Shown: in pieces, positions 7,874 through 17,518 of the stretch
How positions within the stretch are numbered: the first letter of the stretch is position 1
How the letters are laid out: each line of letters opens with the position of its first letter
Assembly (NCBI RefSeq): GCF_000428725.1
Contig: NZ_AUAM01000020.1
Location: 1 to 64,000, forward strand
Source: Psychromonas aquimarina ATCC BAA-1526
GTDB lineage: Bacteria > Pseudomonadota > Gammaproteobacteria > Enterobacterales > Psychromonadaceae
Length of the DNA stretch: 64,000 nucleotides
Direction: 5' to 3'
Program-made: the position numbers and the translations under genes
Notes under the pieces: generated by a model
What the model was told of the DNA's origin: nothing
What the model saw: only the letters and a program-made list of their open reading frames with translations
Databases searched by the model: none

Positions 7874-8857
7874 TTATTTAACTGCCTCTGTTATCCAGGG
7901 ACCGATGTAATTAGAAGCGGAAATAATTAACGAAAAATGATTCTCTTTTTCAACCATCTTAATCTCTTTATTATCGGTTTTGCTGTTGTCAGAGGCAAAC
8001 CGCGTCACTTTTAACGGATCAAAGGCTTCATCCTGTCTACCGATCCACAGCCCGAATTTTGCTAATTCAGCTATCTGCTCATCTGGAGAGTGAGGTGTAA
8101 CAGCATTGGACATATTTACTGTATTAAAGGTCACTATTTCCGGATTGTTTTTTAATACCCGCTCCGGAAAATTAAAATTAATCGCTTTAGCATGGCCGAA
8201 AAGCAGACCGCCGCTGATAGAGTTAAAAATAAAATCTGACGTATTAACCGTTGAAAATTCAAACCGGCTGTCATCATCGTCATCGTAATTAGTTTCAGAT
8301 CTGAAACCAAAATAGGGAGAAAGAAAAACATAACCGGCAGTATCAGCCCTGCTCTCCCAGCTTGAATAATTAAGTGCCAGCCCGGCTCCGCCCGAATGAC
8401 CTCCGACAAAAACAGGAAGATCTGGATATTTACTGCGCGCCTGTTTAATTATGCTGTTAATATCTAACCATACCTGCTCAACTTCAGGAGTATCTCCCCT
8501 GTCGCCTCCCGATGCACCATGGCCGCGGATATCCGGCATATAAACCGCTATGTCAAAATCATCACGTAAGCCGACTCCGATATGGTTATAGGTAAGTCCG
8601 CTATGCGCTCCTGCGCCATGGTAGAAAACCAGCACGGCTTTCGGCTGGGCCGGAAGATAAGCACGATAAGCTAAAGAGATACCGTCACTAGCCTGAATAT
8701 ATTCAAGCGCCTGCAGCTGCTTTTTCGCAGCTCCTTTAATTTCACTAAGAGAGAAAAAATCCTTAGGCGGATTTGATGAACCGGAATCAGCCTGAACGGC
8801 CGGCGACATAAAAGGCAGAGCCAGACTAACCGTTAATAACAGCGGTTTAAATTTCAT
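7874..8857 (-). CDS. Exported alpha/beta hydrolase (lysophospholipase-like, S33-type)
   Basis: The 327-aa protein starts with a signal peptide (LLLTVSLALPFMSPAVQA, cleavage near residue 23). Its hydrolase core shows VLVFYHGAGAHSG, DIRGHGASGG, the nucleophile elbow GGHSGGAG and a late His in EKENHFSLI. This is the pattern of serine aminopeptidase S33 or monoglyceride-lipase-like enzymes, so the substrate is probably a lipid ester in the periplasm. AAAGGAAT precedes the ATG. The sequence has an acidic run (DDDDD) near residue 195. It lies downstream of the condensin-like operon, with its own start region. Confidence 0.8.
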   Translation of the reverse strand: MKFKPLLLTVSLALPFMSPAVQADSGSSNPPKDFFSLSEIKGAAKKQLQALEYIQASDGISLAYRAYLPAQPKAVLVFYHGAGAHSGLTYNHIGVGLRDDFDIAVYMPDIRGHGASGGDRGDTPEVEQVWLDINSIIKQARSKYPDLPVFVGGHSGGAGLALNYSSWESRADTAGYVFLSPYFGFRSETNYDDDDDSRFEFSTVNTSDFIFNSISGGLLFGHAKAINFNFPERVLKNNPEIVTFNTVNMSNAVTPHSPDEQIAELAKFGLWIGRQDEAFDPLKVTRFASDNSKTDNKEIKMVEKENHFSLIISASNYIGPWITEAVK

Positions 8858-8894
8858 AATTAATTCCTTTTAATACAATGAATCTCTGCAAAAA

Positions 8895-9755
8895 TTATAA
8901 TGGGTACAAAGCAAGTTTTACAGAATGTCTGAGCATATGTTCCTGTTTAAGTGTCTTACGCTGGCGGCACATTTCATCAAAGGCCAGCTGACATTTCTCG
9001 GCTAAGTCCGGCTTTTGTTTAAGGTAAGTTATGCTTTTATTCTGATTAAACCACTCATTTTCAGCACCGAGTAATTTCATATTAATTACCGAGCTGTCTT
9101 GCGGCGTTAACCAGTAATGTGCGCAGCAGGTCAAAGCTATTTCAATGCCGGCAGGATCTAAGTCGGAAAAACAAACTAATTGGTGACTGTCTGCAAAGCG
9201 CCGAAAAAATTGATAAGCCTTACTGCTATGGCTGTCTTTCTTCACATCTCCGCGGTACAGCCATAGTGCATCTTGTAATTCTGCAGGCATATTTAATTTG
9301 TTAAGCACCGCCATAATTTCAAGGTTTTCAACAAAGACAATTTTCTGGTGCTCGATGGAAGTGATTTGCTCTGCATTAATAGTCAGGCCGAATGCAGTAA
9401 AAGGACTGACTGTGTGCACCTTCTGATTCATCCTGATAGTATGCAGGCTGTTAACCAGTACATAATCACGGCTGACCGGATAAGCATTGTTTTTTTCATT
9501 ACGAAATGCTGCAGCGGCTTCTGCACGGCTTTGCTTATCTAAAAAAGGCTCGCGAAACAGCTGTAACTGGTTTTCCTGAAACACAATTTCAATCAGAGCC
9601 TGACGATCATTTTCAGTAAAGACAAGATAACCGTCTTTAATCTTACCAAAGTTATATTCACTGTTTAAGCGGATTAATAAACTAGAAAGTTTAAGTTCAC
9701 CGCAGTACAGAGTTCTAAACTTCTTCTGGCAAAACTGATACAGGCCTTTATTCAT
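8895..9755 (-). CDS. JetD/MksG-like TOPRIM nuclease of a Wadjet-like system
   Basis: This 286-aa protein carries the C-terminal JetD-type TOPRIM fold (DUF2220-like): the acidic residue in IVFVENLEIMAVL (Glu143) and the DxD pair in CFSDLDPAGIEIA (Asp198, Asp200), with LYRGDVK between. In Wadjet the JetD subunit cuts plasmid DNA that the SMC complex has extruded. It is about 100 residues shorter than typical JetD, mostly N-terminally, so the arm region may be reduced. The ATG lies 5 bp after the stop of the kleisin-like gene. It is the last gene of a four-gene operon. The homology call comes from motif reading. Confidence 0.75.
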   Translation of the reverse strand: MNKGLYQFCQKKFRTLYCGELKLSSLLIRLNSEYNFGKIKDGYLVFTENDRQALIEIVFQENQLQLFREPFLDKQSRAEAAAAFRNEKNNAYPVSRDYVLVNSLHTIRMNQKVHTVSPFTAFGLTINAEQITSIEHQKIVFVENLEIMAVLNKLNMPAELQDALWLYRGDVKKDSHSSKAYQFFRRFADSHQLVCFSDLDPAGIEIALTCCAHYWLTPQDSSVINMKLLGAENEWFNQNKSITYLKQKPDLAEKCQLAFDEMCRQRKTLKQEHMLRHSVKLALYPL

Positions 9756-9760
9756 AGGCT

Positions 9761-11011
9761 TTACAAATTATCTTTGAGTACGATAACCACATCACTATAA
9801 CTATAGTTATGACTGGTTCCGGACAGTTTGACCCCTTTCATATTGATATCAAGGGCGGCCTGCTGCTCGTTAGTTAATTTACAATAACAGCTGAATACCA
9901 GCTCAATCCAGGCTTTCGGCTCTATACTCTGCTCGTTTTCAGACCACAACAGGCACTCACTCTGCCAGTAATTTATTGCCGAAACAGCTTTGCCGCTGGT
10001 GATTGCCTGTTCAAACAGGCGTTCCGTCTGCTCCTCAAAATAATCGTGGCTGGCGGCGACCTGCTCAATTTCAGTTAGTTCAACCGAGCCGCTTTCCCGC
10101 TCTTTAAGCTCTATCGGGCTTGCCTGTTTACGCAGCGCCTGCACGATAGCAGCTAACGGCTCCTCCAGTGCACTGTTTTTCGTATCAGGGTAGGATTTTA
10201 GTTTAAGCGGCGCGGCAAACTTAAGTCTCTTATCAAGGCTTTGATCTTCAAAAAGTGTTTCACTAATTTCAAATTCAGGATGTTTGTGCAGATAGCGCGC
10301 CATATTACGCAGTAAGCTGGCTTGTTTTTCATCGCGACGCAGACGGAATAAACTCAAGCGCATATTATCGATAATAAAACGCAGACGCGGCAGGGTCTGA
10401 TTAAACCAGTAAACAAAACCGCTTATTTTACGTGCAAACTCAATAGGACATGCCCAGTTTGTCCATTCATAACAGGCTTCCGGATCAATCTGCTGCAGTT
10501 CAGTTAACAGTTTCTGCGCATAAACCAAAGCGCGTTCATTTTCGCGTACTTTAGCGCTTAAGGTGCTGACAAAACCAAACTGGCTGGAGATGGCATAATG
10601 CATATTATCTAAGCTGACATTAAGGTTATCTTTTGCTTCATAAAGCAGATCGTCGAGCTGATCCAGGTAATATTCGGCATCATCGTACTGACTGTTTATA
10701 ATAGACAACTGGTAGTCTTTCACCGTATCGTCTAACACATCAATGACTTTACCCATATCGCTTAACTGACGGTAACTGCTCTGTTTACGCATCAAACGAT
10801 TAAGCATTCGTTTCAGCTCGGCGGTAACACGATACTCGCCGGGCTCGTCATCGGGACGCAGCAGCCCTTTTTTATGGAGAATATTCAGCTGCCGGTTGTC
10901 GTGTTCGTCGGAGGCAATTGAGCCGTAAACATAAGCGTCGGCAAGCAGCTGATCGTGACAGCCGATCTGTCTTAATAACTCTGCAACTTGTCCAGCATCA
11001 TAACCCGCCAT
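9761..11011 (-). CDS. Kleisin-like subunit (JetA/MksF-like)
   Basis: This 416-aa mostly helical protein has an N-terminal winged-helix-like part (1-70, with LHKKGLLRPDDEPGEYRVT), a long helical middle (ISNSQYDDAEYYLDQLDDL-type amphipathic helices) and a C-terminal domain. That layout is typical of MukF/MksF/JetA kleisins, which bridge the heads of the SMC dimer. The ATG shares one base with the stop of the preceding gene (TAATG), so translation is coupled. The assignment relies on position between the SMC, winged-helix and TOPRIM genes more than on motifs. Confidence 0.65.
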   Translation of the reverse strand: MAGYDAGQVAELLRQIGCHDQLLADAYVYGSIASDEHDNRQLNILHKKGLLRPDDEPGEYRVTAELKRMLNRLMRKQSSYRQLSDMGKVIDVLDDTVKDYQLSIINSQYDDAEYYLDQLDDLLYEAKDNLNVSLDNMHYAISSQFGFVSTLSAKVRENERALVYAQKLLTELQQIDPEACYEWTNWACPIEFARKISGFVYWFNQTLPRLRFIIDNMRLSLFRLRRDEKQASLLRNMARYLHKHPEFEISETLFEDQSLDKRLKFAAPLKLKSYPDTKNSALEEPLAAIVQALRKQASPIELKERESGSVELTEIEQVAASHDYFEEQTERLFEQAITSGKAVSAINYWQSECLLWSENEQSIEPKAWIELVFSCYCKLTNEQQAALDINMKGVKLSGTSHNYSYSDVVIVLKDNL

Positions 11012-11634
11012 TAAAACAGTAACTCCTCTTGCTGCTGCTGTTCATTCTGCGGCAGTTCAACACGCTCTGAATCATTTAAAAATTCGATCAGCAGGTAGAT
11101 TAAATCGAAACGTGCGGTAGCATAATAACGGCTGCTGCCGGCATTTTTGCGTACTAAATAGCCCGTCTCTTCCAGTTTCTGAAAAATCAAAACCAGCTGC
11201 TCACGAGTTTCTACTTTATTGGTCTTAAAAGGTTTAATCGAAGTTAAACGGCGAAGCTGTTCACGCAGCGTCTGATCATGCTCAAAGGGATCAAACAGCT
11301 CATTAATATTAACCACCGACTTTGCGCGTAACGGCAGATCCGTCTGACTAGCAGTTAACAGCAGCTCTAAAAACTCGACCATTGGACGGAATGAGCTGCG
11401 TATCTCGCTGAAAAGAGTGGTCAGTTCAGCGCTGTTATCCTGATCTACCTGCTGAAAGGTGCAGTAATAAGCATCGGCGCTGTCCAGGTAGGTTAAATTC
11501 CGGTCTAAATTGTCTAAGAAATCCTCTACGCGAAGACTGTTCTCCGCTGCTTTTAAATACTCAAATTCATCAGCAAAAGCGGTTTCACAAATAACAGCAC
11601 CGGTCAGCAGCTGTTGTACGGTTTGTTTAAACAT
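11011..11634 (-). CDS. Winged-helix 'kite' subunit (JetB/MksE-like)
   Basis: This 207-aa protein has a helical N-terminal half and a C-terminal winged helix: REQLVLIFQKLEETGYLV as helices, then RKNAGSSRYYATARFDL as the wing, followed by IYLLIEFL. MukE, MksE and JetB proteins share this pattern and bind the kleisin in condensin-like complexes. The tail is Gln/Glu-rich. The start codon overlaps the stop of the SMC gene by one base (TAATG), and its own stop overlaps the next start the same way, which points to stoichiometric coupled expression. Confidence 0.68.
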   Translation of the reverse strand: MFKQTVQQLLTGAVICETAFADEFEYLKAAENSLRVEDFLDNLDRNLTYLDSADAYYCTFQQVDQDNSAELTTLFSEIRSSFRPMVEFLELLLTASQTDLPLRAKSVVNINELFDPFEHDQTLREQLRRLTSIKPFKTNKVETREQLVLIFQKLEETGYLVRKNAGSSRYYATARFDLIYLLIEFLNDSERVELPQNEQQQQEELLF

Positions 11635-14600
11635 TATTCAATCTCCGCAGATATTTCAGCAGCTTGTGTTTGAGGCACGGTTTCCTGTGTTGCGCTTTCA
11701 TCGGACTCTTCAGGCACAGCAGCCTGTTGACGTAACGCTAATAATTCATCCAGACGAGAAACTGGAATTTCTGCATGGAATATTTTGTTATCTTTTAATT
11801 TATAATGGCGATCGTACAACGACAGAATATGGCGGTCCGTCGAAGGTGATGCCGACAGCATAGAAATATTATTGTCGTTAAACATTTTCAGAAGCAGATC
11901 GATATTTTCGGCAGCCAGTTCACCTAATTCATCAACCGGTAAAATAATCTGTGACGGGCTTTCGCCGCTGCCTCTGAGCATTCCTAGAATGCCGGCAAAC
12001 AGGGATAACATCGCCAGATAAGAAAGTCCGGTTGAACTGATTTTTTTCAGCTGCCGTGCATTTCGAGCATGCTTTAACTGCCCTTTTTCAGTAATAGTAA
12101 ACTCAATATCGAAGAGATTGTTATGTGCCAGCACAAATCCTTCACTGGGAAGATAAGTGGAAAGTTTCTGCATCGCATAAATAAGATCGTCAGGAATATC
12201 ACCAAGGCCTTCACGCAGATCATCGCGATACTGCTCAAACAGTTTGGCAAACTGCTGCAGCGGTCCCCAGTATTCAAGCTCTTCCTGCTTCATTACCGTA
12301 TAAACATTGATATCAGCTAAGGCATCGAACTTCGCTAAAGCAGTCACATTCTGCGACAGCTGCTTACCGATAATTTTAATACGGCGGCCGAAGTTTTCGA
12401 TATGCTGATAAAACTCATTAATCATATTGGCGTTAACGGTCACCAGCTGATAAGTGTTTTTCTGTTTCTGCTCAGCACTGCTTAGCAGATCGGCAATCGG
12501 GTTACGGTATTTAAATAAACCTTTTGCCCCCTGATAATTGTCATTATCGGCTACTAACTTCAGCCAGTTTTCAAACAGTTCACTGCCGGCATGATTTTTT
12601 CTAAAGGACTCATTAAAGCGGTTAAGCTGCTCCGTTAAACGTTTCTCAATGGTTTTAAACTGTTTAAGCCAGTCGAAACAGAAACTGACGGCAAGATCTG
12701 CCTCATTTTTTGGTTCCGAATCACTTTCTAATACTTCAATGCCGCTTAACTCACAGGAGCGCTGACTTTCACTAAGCTGAGTCAGCAGATCGCCGCTGTC
12801 ACGCAGTTGAATATTGAGTTTCTTTAACAGTTTATGGCAGCTGTCAATTAAAGCCGTTTTCTCTGTATGCAGATCTTCAAGGCTGTTTTCAAAGCCGCGT
12901 TTTTGAATTTCGCGATTTTGATTCTGCTCAACCAGTCTGTCGCGGTTTACATACCGCTCGTTCATAAACTGGCTGTATTCACGTGCTTTACGTGCCCAGA
13001 CAGCACACTGATCCAGTTCATTCTGCAGTTCTTTGCGCTGCTTACTGCGTTTATCCACTTCACCGTCGGGATCAAGTTTAGCTAAATCACTGTTTTTCTG
13101 TTTTTTATAATCAGACAAACGGGTTTTAGCACTTGTTTCAATCAGTTCAAGCTGCTGGGATAGTTGATCCAGCTGACTGTCGCGATCTGATTCCACCACC
13201 ATGCGCTGATCCAGCATAATATTGCTCAGTTCAAATCTCTGCTCCTGCTGAGACTCTTTGAACTCGTTAATTTTTCTGCTGATCTGTTTTTTCTCACCGC
13301 TTAACTCTTTAATTAACGTTTCAACGGCAGAGTTAGCCTCTTTTACAGCACGATCCTTTTTCTCAAGCAGACTCTGCTGCTGCACTTTAAGCTGCTCAAG
13401 TTTTAATTCATTCTGATTAAGTTTCTGCTTTACTTCGCTGATCGAGATTTTCTGCTGCTCAATCTGTTTATGAACTGCAGTAAGCTGCTGATCCAGTGTT
13501 TCAATTTTCTGCGCCAGCTGCTCGCGTTTAACATCTAAAGCAGCGGCTTTTTCACGCAGCTCATTCTCATTAAGCTGCAGATCATTGTCCTGAAGCAGCT
13601 GCAGATCTAACTGCAGACCGTAAAAACTGTCGGAATTTCCAAGCCATTTTGGATCTAAGTCTTTGCGGTTAAGCTGCTCTGCAGATAAAAGACGGCCGAT
13701 ATTATCCTTCCATCCGGCAGCGGCAGGTTCATTGCATAAATAGTGCTGCACAGAGCCGGCTTCAGGCAGAAGCTGCTGCTCAACCGCAAAACACTGCTGT
13801 TTAAGCTGTTCCAGGTAACGGTTATCCTGTTTATGCTGCTCGAGTAATTTTTCACGCTGTTTTTCCAGCACAGATAAGTGCTGATTTTCCTCATTGCTTT
13901 TCTGCAGGATCAGCATCTGAGCTTCATTAGTCTGAGTAAGGCTGTTTTGATTAACTTCAATCGCAGTTAACAGTTCTTTATCAATAAGCGGATTCTGCTG
14001 CTGCAGATCCGCCTGATGCAGTTTATTATCAACGGTCTGCTGCTGCATATTAAGTTTCAGAAATGTTTCATTTAACTGCTCATTTAGCTGTGCAAGCTGC
14101 GCCTGATAGGTCTCGTTAATCACTGTTAACTGTACATTTGCCGACTCTTTAATGGCGGCAGACTGCTCTTTATTGGCAGCTGTATCTTTGACTTTCTGTA
14201 ACTGCAGTTCCTGTATTAGTTTTTCAAACTTGTTATGAACCTTACTGATATTGCCTTCAAAGGCTTCAATAACGGCATTGATTTCATTAAGCTGTATCTG
14301 CAGGCGCGGACCTTGATCTGCCTGCAGCTGAAAACTGGCGGCATCCTGATCATCATAATTCAGCTTGTCCTGATCCAGCAGATCAATACGGCTTTGATCC
14401 GCTTCTATTTCCGCGGTTAATTTAGCTATATCCTGTCTCAGCGTCGCACTGCCGCTTTTCAGCTGCGCCTCAAGCTGCTCGAGCTCACTGCGGGTTTTCT
14501 CTTTAGTTTCTTTACGCTGCTGCTGCACAGCTTCAAGCTGCTGCTGATGGTTAATAATTTCAAAATGCAGATGCTGCAGTTTAACTAACAAACTGTCGAG

Positions 14601-15380
14601 ATTATTAAAATCGCTCTGCCAGACAGTTATTTTGTCGGCAACTTTCTGAATAGCACGGCTGGCCTGTATATCGGCAAGCCAGTGGCTGATATCTTCTTTA
14701 TTAAGGCTGATCTGCTCTTTTTCTTCGATGCTGCTGCGGGCAAGGTGATCGCTGGCAATCGCCACCAGCATACGTTTTACAGCATCAAAATCGAGATTCT
14801 TTTCAATCGTACCGTTAACTACCTTGTCGATATGTGAGGTAGGCTGTTCACTGAATGCAAAGCGGCTCTGCAGCTGACGGATATCTTTAAGCTTACGTCC
14901 GCCGCGCAGGTTCTGAATCACCTGACGGTATTTATCTATACCTAGATAACTAGAGCAGACACTGCCGGCACTGCGGTAAATACGTTCCACTTCATTAACC
15001 GATAAAGGCTGCTTATCGCTGCCGATAAAGTGTTCACTGTTATAAGCTCCGTCTATCAGTTTAAAATGCACACCGCGTCCGTCACTTTTAGCCAGCATCA
15101 TGCAGGTTTGACCATAGGGACGCTGATACTCATAAACCAGCATGCTTGAGTCACGCGGCAGATAATAATCAGCAAAATTTCGCGCCTGATCTACCTTGCT
15201 GACAATATCACTGGGACGCATACCGTAAAATAGCGGTAATAAACGCATCAAAGATGTTTTACCCGCTCCGTTTGTGCCTTCAAGCTGAGTATGACCAGTT
15301 AAATCAAGTTCATTAACCTGGCCTTTCCAGAAACTGTCGATGATGATAATGCGCAGTAATTGATAGGCTTGCTGAGCCAT
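11634..15380 (-). CDS. SMC-type ATPase (JetC/MksB-like) of a Wadjet-like system
   Basis: The 1248-aa protein has ABC-ATPase head halves at its two ends and a very long coiled coil between. Walker A is LEGTNGAGKTSLMRL (about residues 35-50), the signature region is SSTGLSYLAMLSLFAG, and Walker B is IILPVDELGEL near residue 1140. Residues about 270-1000 are Gln/Glu/Lys-rich heptads with a hinge-like interruption around NEPAAAGWKDNIGRLLS. Such proteins extrude DNA loops. I chose the ATG at 15380 because AAGGA precedes it by 7 bp; an upstream in-frame start adds ten implausible residues. It is first in the operon, whereas described Wadjet operons put it third. Confidence 0.8.
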   Translation of the reverse strand: MAQQAYQLLRIIIIDSFWKGQVNELDLTGHTQLEGTNGAGKTSLMRLLPLFYGMRPSDIVSKVDQARNFADYYLPRDSSMLVYEYQRPYGQTCMMLAKSDGRGVHFKLIDGAYNSEHFIGSDKQPLSVNEVERIYRSAGSVCSSYLGIDKYRQVIQNLRGGRKLKDIRQLQSRFAFSEQPTSHIDKVVNGTIEKNLDFDAVKRMLVAIASDHLARSSIEEKEQISLNKEDISHWLADIQASRAIQKVADKITVWQSDFNNLDSLLVKLQHLHFEIINHQQQLEAVQQQRKETKEKTRSELEQLEAQLKSGSATLRQDIAKLTAEIEADQSRIDLLDQDKLNYDDQDAASFQLQADQGPRLQIQLNEINAVIEAFEGNISKVHNKFEKLIQELQLQKVKDTAANKEQSAAIKESANVQLTVINETYQAQLAQLNEQLNETFLKLNMQQQTVDNKLHQADLQQQNPLIDKELLTAIEVNQNSLTQTNEAQMLILQKSNEENQHLSVLEKQREKLLEQHKQDNRYLEQLKQQCFAVEQQLLPEAGSVQHYLCNEPAAAGWKDNIGRLLSAEQLNRKDLDPKWLGNSDSFYGLQLDLQLLQDNDLQLNENELREKAAALDVKREQLAQKIETLDQQLTAVHKQIEQQKISISEVKQKLNQNELKLEQLKVQQQSLLEKKDRAVKEANSAVETLIKELSGEKKQISRKINEFKESQQEQRFELSNIMLDQRMVVESDRDSQLDQLSQQLELIETSAKTRLSDYKKQKNSDLAKLDPDGEVDKRSKQRKELQNELDQCAVWARKAREYSQFMNERYVNRDRLVEQNQNREIQKRGFENSLEDLHTEKTALIDSCHKLLKKLNIQLRDSGDLLTQLSESQRSCELSGIEVLESDSEPKNEADLAVSFCFDWLKQFKTIEKRLTEQLNRFNESFRKNHAGSELFENWLKLVADNDNYQGAKGLFKYRNPIADLLSSAEQKQKNTYQLVTVNANMINEFYQHIENFGRRIKIIGKQLSQNVTALAKFDALADINVYTVMKQEELEYWGPLQQFAKLFEQYRDDLREGLGDIPDDLIYAMQKLSTYLPSEGFVLAHNNLFDIEFTITEKGQLKHARNARQLKKISSTGLSYLAMLSLFAGILGMLRGSGESPSQIILPVDELGELAAENIDLLLKMFNDNNISMLSASPSTDRHILSLYDRHYKLKDNKIFHAEIPVSRLDELLALRQQAAVPEESDESATQETVPQTQAAEISAEIE

Positions 15381-15609
15381 AGAGAATCCTTGTGAACGGT
15401 TTTTGTACAATCTGTTATTGATTTGAATATTTTGCGCTAATTTATAAGGATAGAGCGGATTTGTCGATGATTTTTAATGAAGATTGTGCTTTTAAATGCA
15501 GGTTAGCCGGGTTTATACCCAATCTGCCATGAGTACAGCTGCGGGTTGACTGCAACCCGCTTCATTATTGTGCAGTTTACCTTTAAAGTAAGGAAAAGAT
15601 AAACAAGGC

Positions 15610-16515
15610 CTAAGGTTTATAATTTAAAATTGCCGCGCCGCGCACACCGCCGCTACCGCCGAATTCAGCAGTAGTAATTTTAGGTAATACAACATTCGGC
15701 AGCAGATGTTCCGGCAGGCGTTTCGGCAGTTCCTCATGTAGTACTTCAAAATTGGATAATCCGCCGCCGAACACAATTACGTCGGGATCTAAGACTAAAA
15801 TTGCCGTACCTAAACCGGCCGCTAAAATATCAAAATAAATATCCACTACTTTACAGGCGAGCTTGTCACCGGCACGGTATTTTTCGATAATTTCAGGTCC
15901 TTTTAAAGGCTCCTCGGCATAGTGTAAATATAAGTTGCCTAACCCGGTTCCCGACATATAAGTTTCTAAACACATCTGCCGGCCGCAGCCGCAGGTGATG
16001 TTCGGTAAATCAGGATGCTGCAGAAACAGCGTTGCAGGCAGCGGATAGTGGCCGACTTCACCGGCAAAAGAGTTAAATCCGCTATGAATCGCCCCGTTAA
16101 CAAAAATTGCCCCGCCGACACCGGTACCCAGTGTGATTCCAATAGCCGTTGAGCACCCGTCTGCACTGCCGCCGTAACATTCTGAAAGCAGAAAACAGTT
16201 GGCATCATTTTCTAATTTAACCGGACGATCCAGGAGAGCTGACAAATCAACGGATAAATTACGCCCTTTCACGGCAGGTACATTAGCACAATATACCGTC
16301 TGAGCCTGTTGATTGACGGCCCCGGGAAATCCCATTCCGACAGCACCGCGGCAGTCAAACTGCTGATCTGCATTTTTCACCATAGCGCAGACAATCTGCA
16401 GAAATGAATCATAATCATCAGGTGTCGGTCTCTGATCTTCGAACAAACAGTTCAAAGCCTGGTCATAAACTGAAAACGCAATTTTAGTACCGCCAACATC
16501 AAACCCGTACAACAT
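15610..16515 (-). CDS. nagK: N-acetylglucosamine kinase NagK (ROK family)
   Basis: The 301-aa ROK kinase starts MLYGFDVGGTKIA (phosphate loop). It has LENDANCFLLSE with the catalytic Asp, the zinc-binding CGCGRQMCLE motif, and GGGLSNF near the C-terminus. Length and sequence follow E. coli NagK closely (YAANVPA and DPDLVVIGGGLSNF equivalents), so it probably phosphorylates GlcNAc released from chitin or cell-wall recycling. The ATG at 16515 is preceded by AAAGGAAAT; a longer upstream frame is unsupported. A small hairpin (15541-15560) lies past the stop without a clear T-run. Confidence 0.9.
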   Translation of the reverse strand: MLYGFDVGGTKIAFSVYDQALNCLFEDQRPTPDDYDSFLQIVCAMVKNADQQFDCRGAVGMGFPGAVNQQAQTVYCANVPAVKGRNLSVDLSALLDRPVKLENDANCFLLSECYGGSADGCSTAIGITLGTGVGGAIFVNGAIHSGFNSFAGEVGHYPLPATLFLQHPDLPNITCGCGRQMCLETYMSGTGLGNLYLHYAEEPLKGPEIIEKYRAGDKLACKVVDIYFDILAAGLGTAILVLDPDVIVFGGGLSNFEVLHEELPKRLPEHLLPNVVLPKITTAEFGGSGGVRGAAILNYKP

Positions 16516-16745
16516 AAAATTTCCTTTTAGCAATAGTTATATAATCTCTTGTATAAGCAAATAAACTGTCAATCAGCAGCAGGCTTGCTGTCACTTTATT
16601 CGAGGTGCGAATATATCATAAGAAAAAGCGCATGTTTTATTCTCAACACACTTTTAACGGTTTTTATCTTGAAAATGAGGCAGATGTCATTATTAGCAGT
16701 CTGTTATAAAAGAGTTTTGACGGGAAAAGCGAAGATAAAGGCTTG

Positions 16746-16936
16746 TTATACCAATTCCATTAATTAGGTGATCTATTTAGGTCTAGGAAAAATGAATGAA
16801 AGCAAGGCATTGATTGCAGTAACTAGTTGTTCTAATTACAAAATAAATAACCAAAATACAAATCTTATTTGTATTTAGTTAGCATTCATTTTAACCAGCA
16901 TAAATGAATAGAAAATTAGTGGATTTGGTATTAATA
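16746..16936. mobile_element. MITE-like element with imperfect terminal inverted repeats
   Basis: The left end TATACCAATTCCATTAATT and the inverse of the right end (TAATACCAAATCCACTAATT) are alike, and both continue into CTATT. The interior is about 190 bp, AT-rich and non-coding, with a small internal palindrome (ATACAAATCTTATTTGTAT). The same kind of repeat is common between genes in Shewanella-like and Psychromonas-like genomes, from memory. It fills most of the 447-bp gap between nagK and the CopD-like gene; the rest of that gap shows nothing I can name. Confidence 0.65.
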
Positions 16937-16962
16937 CAAGCCCAGTACTAGAGCAGTTAAAA

Positions 16963-17445
16963 TTAAAAGCGATAACCGTGTGCACCAAACATAGCACCGG
17001 CAACCGTCACTAAGCTGATGCTCAGCAGCACTATATGCATAACCTGCACTCTGCGGAAAGTTTTATCACTGTCAATAAGTGCCTGTTTCCTAAACCAGTC
17101 ATGTAAAAACCACGGTTCAAATACAAACAATACCAGAGTGAAGATCAGCCACACCAGCACCATAAGATGCATCCACCAGAATTCAACCTGCAGGAAACGG
17201 TCCCAGATCTGCATTGTTTCTATAAGGTAAACACCGGATACAAACGTCAATACTGTGGTAATTCGGGCCTGAATGGAGAATTTCCCTTCCAGCTTTTCAA
17301 ACAGCTCAAGACGGTTATTGATATCGGGGATCTGTTTCAGAGAAGGAATTAAAACCGTGGTAACAAACGCCACGCCTCCAATCCATAGTACAACAGCAAA
17401 AATATGCAGTGCACGTGCAAAAATATAAGTATTAACACTATCCAT
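16963..17445 (-). CDS. CopD-like integral membrane protein
   Basis: This 160-aa protein has four predicted membrane segments (about 8-30, 58-78, 88-110, 133-153). Histidines lie in or near the segments: ALHIFAVVLWIGG, WWMHLMVLVWL, VMHIVLLS and a C-terminal FGAHGYRF. The pattern resembles the CopD/YphA-type fold in which paired His residues could bind haem or copper. The substrate is unknown. It stands alone; the hairpin CCCGAG/CTCGGG (17473-17491) separates it from the HD-GYP gene upstream. Confidence 0.65.
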   Translation of the reverse strand: MDSVNTYIFARALHIFAVVLWIGGVAFVTTVLIPSLKQIPDINNRLELFEKLEGKFSIQARITTVLTFVSGVYLIETMQIWDRFLQVEFWWMHLMVLVWLIFTLVLFVFEPWFLHDWFRKQALIDSDKTFRRVQVMHIVLLSISLVTVAGAMFGAHGYRF

Positions 17446-17472
17446 AACTATCCCTATAAGAATTCAATAAAT

Positions 17473-17491
17473 CCCGAGCATTATACTCGGG
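17473..17491 (-). terminator. Short hairpin after the GAF/HD-GYP gene
   Basis: CCCGAG and CTCGGG enclose CATTATA and are followed on the minus strand by ATTTATT. It lies about 30 bp after the HD-GYP stop and 28 bp before the next start, so it could be a weak terminator. Confidence 0.45.
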
Positions 17492-17518
17492 TATTAAGGA
17501 CAGTAAGCCTGATCATGA

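Noticed and set aside
8895-15380. The four-gene operon as MukBEF
   Set aside because: MukBEF has no TOPRIM subunit, and gene order differs; the Wadjet/Mks reading fits better.
15541-15560. GCGGGTT/AACCCGC hairpin as nagK terminator
   Set aside because: No T-run on the minus strand; too weak to list as a terminator.
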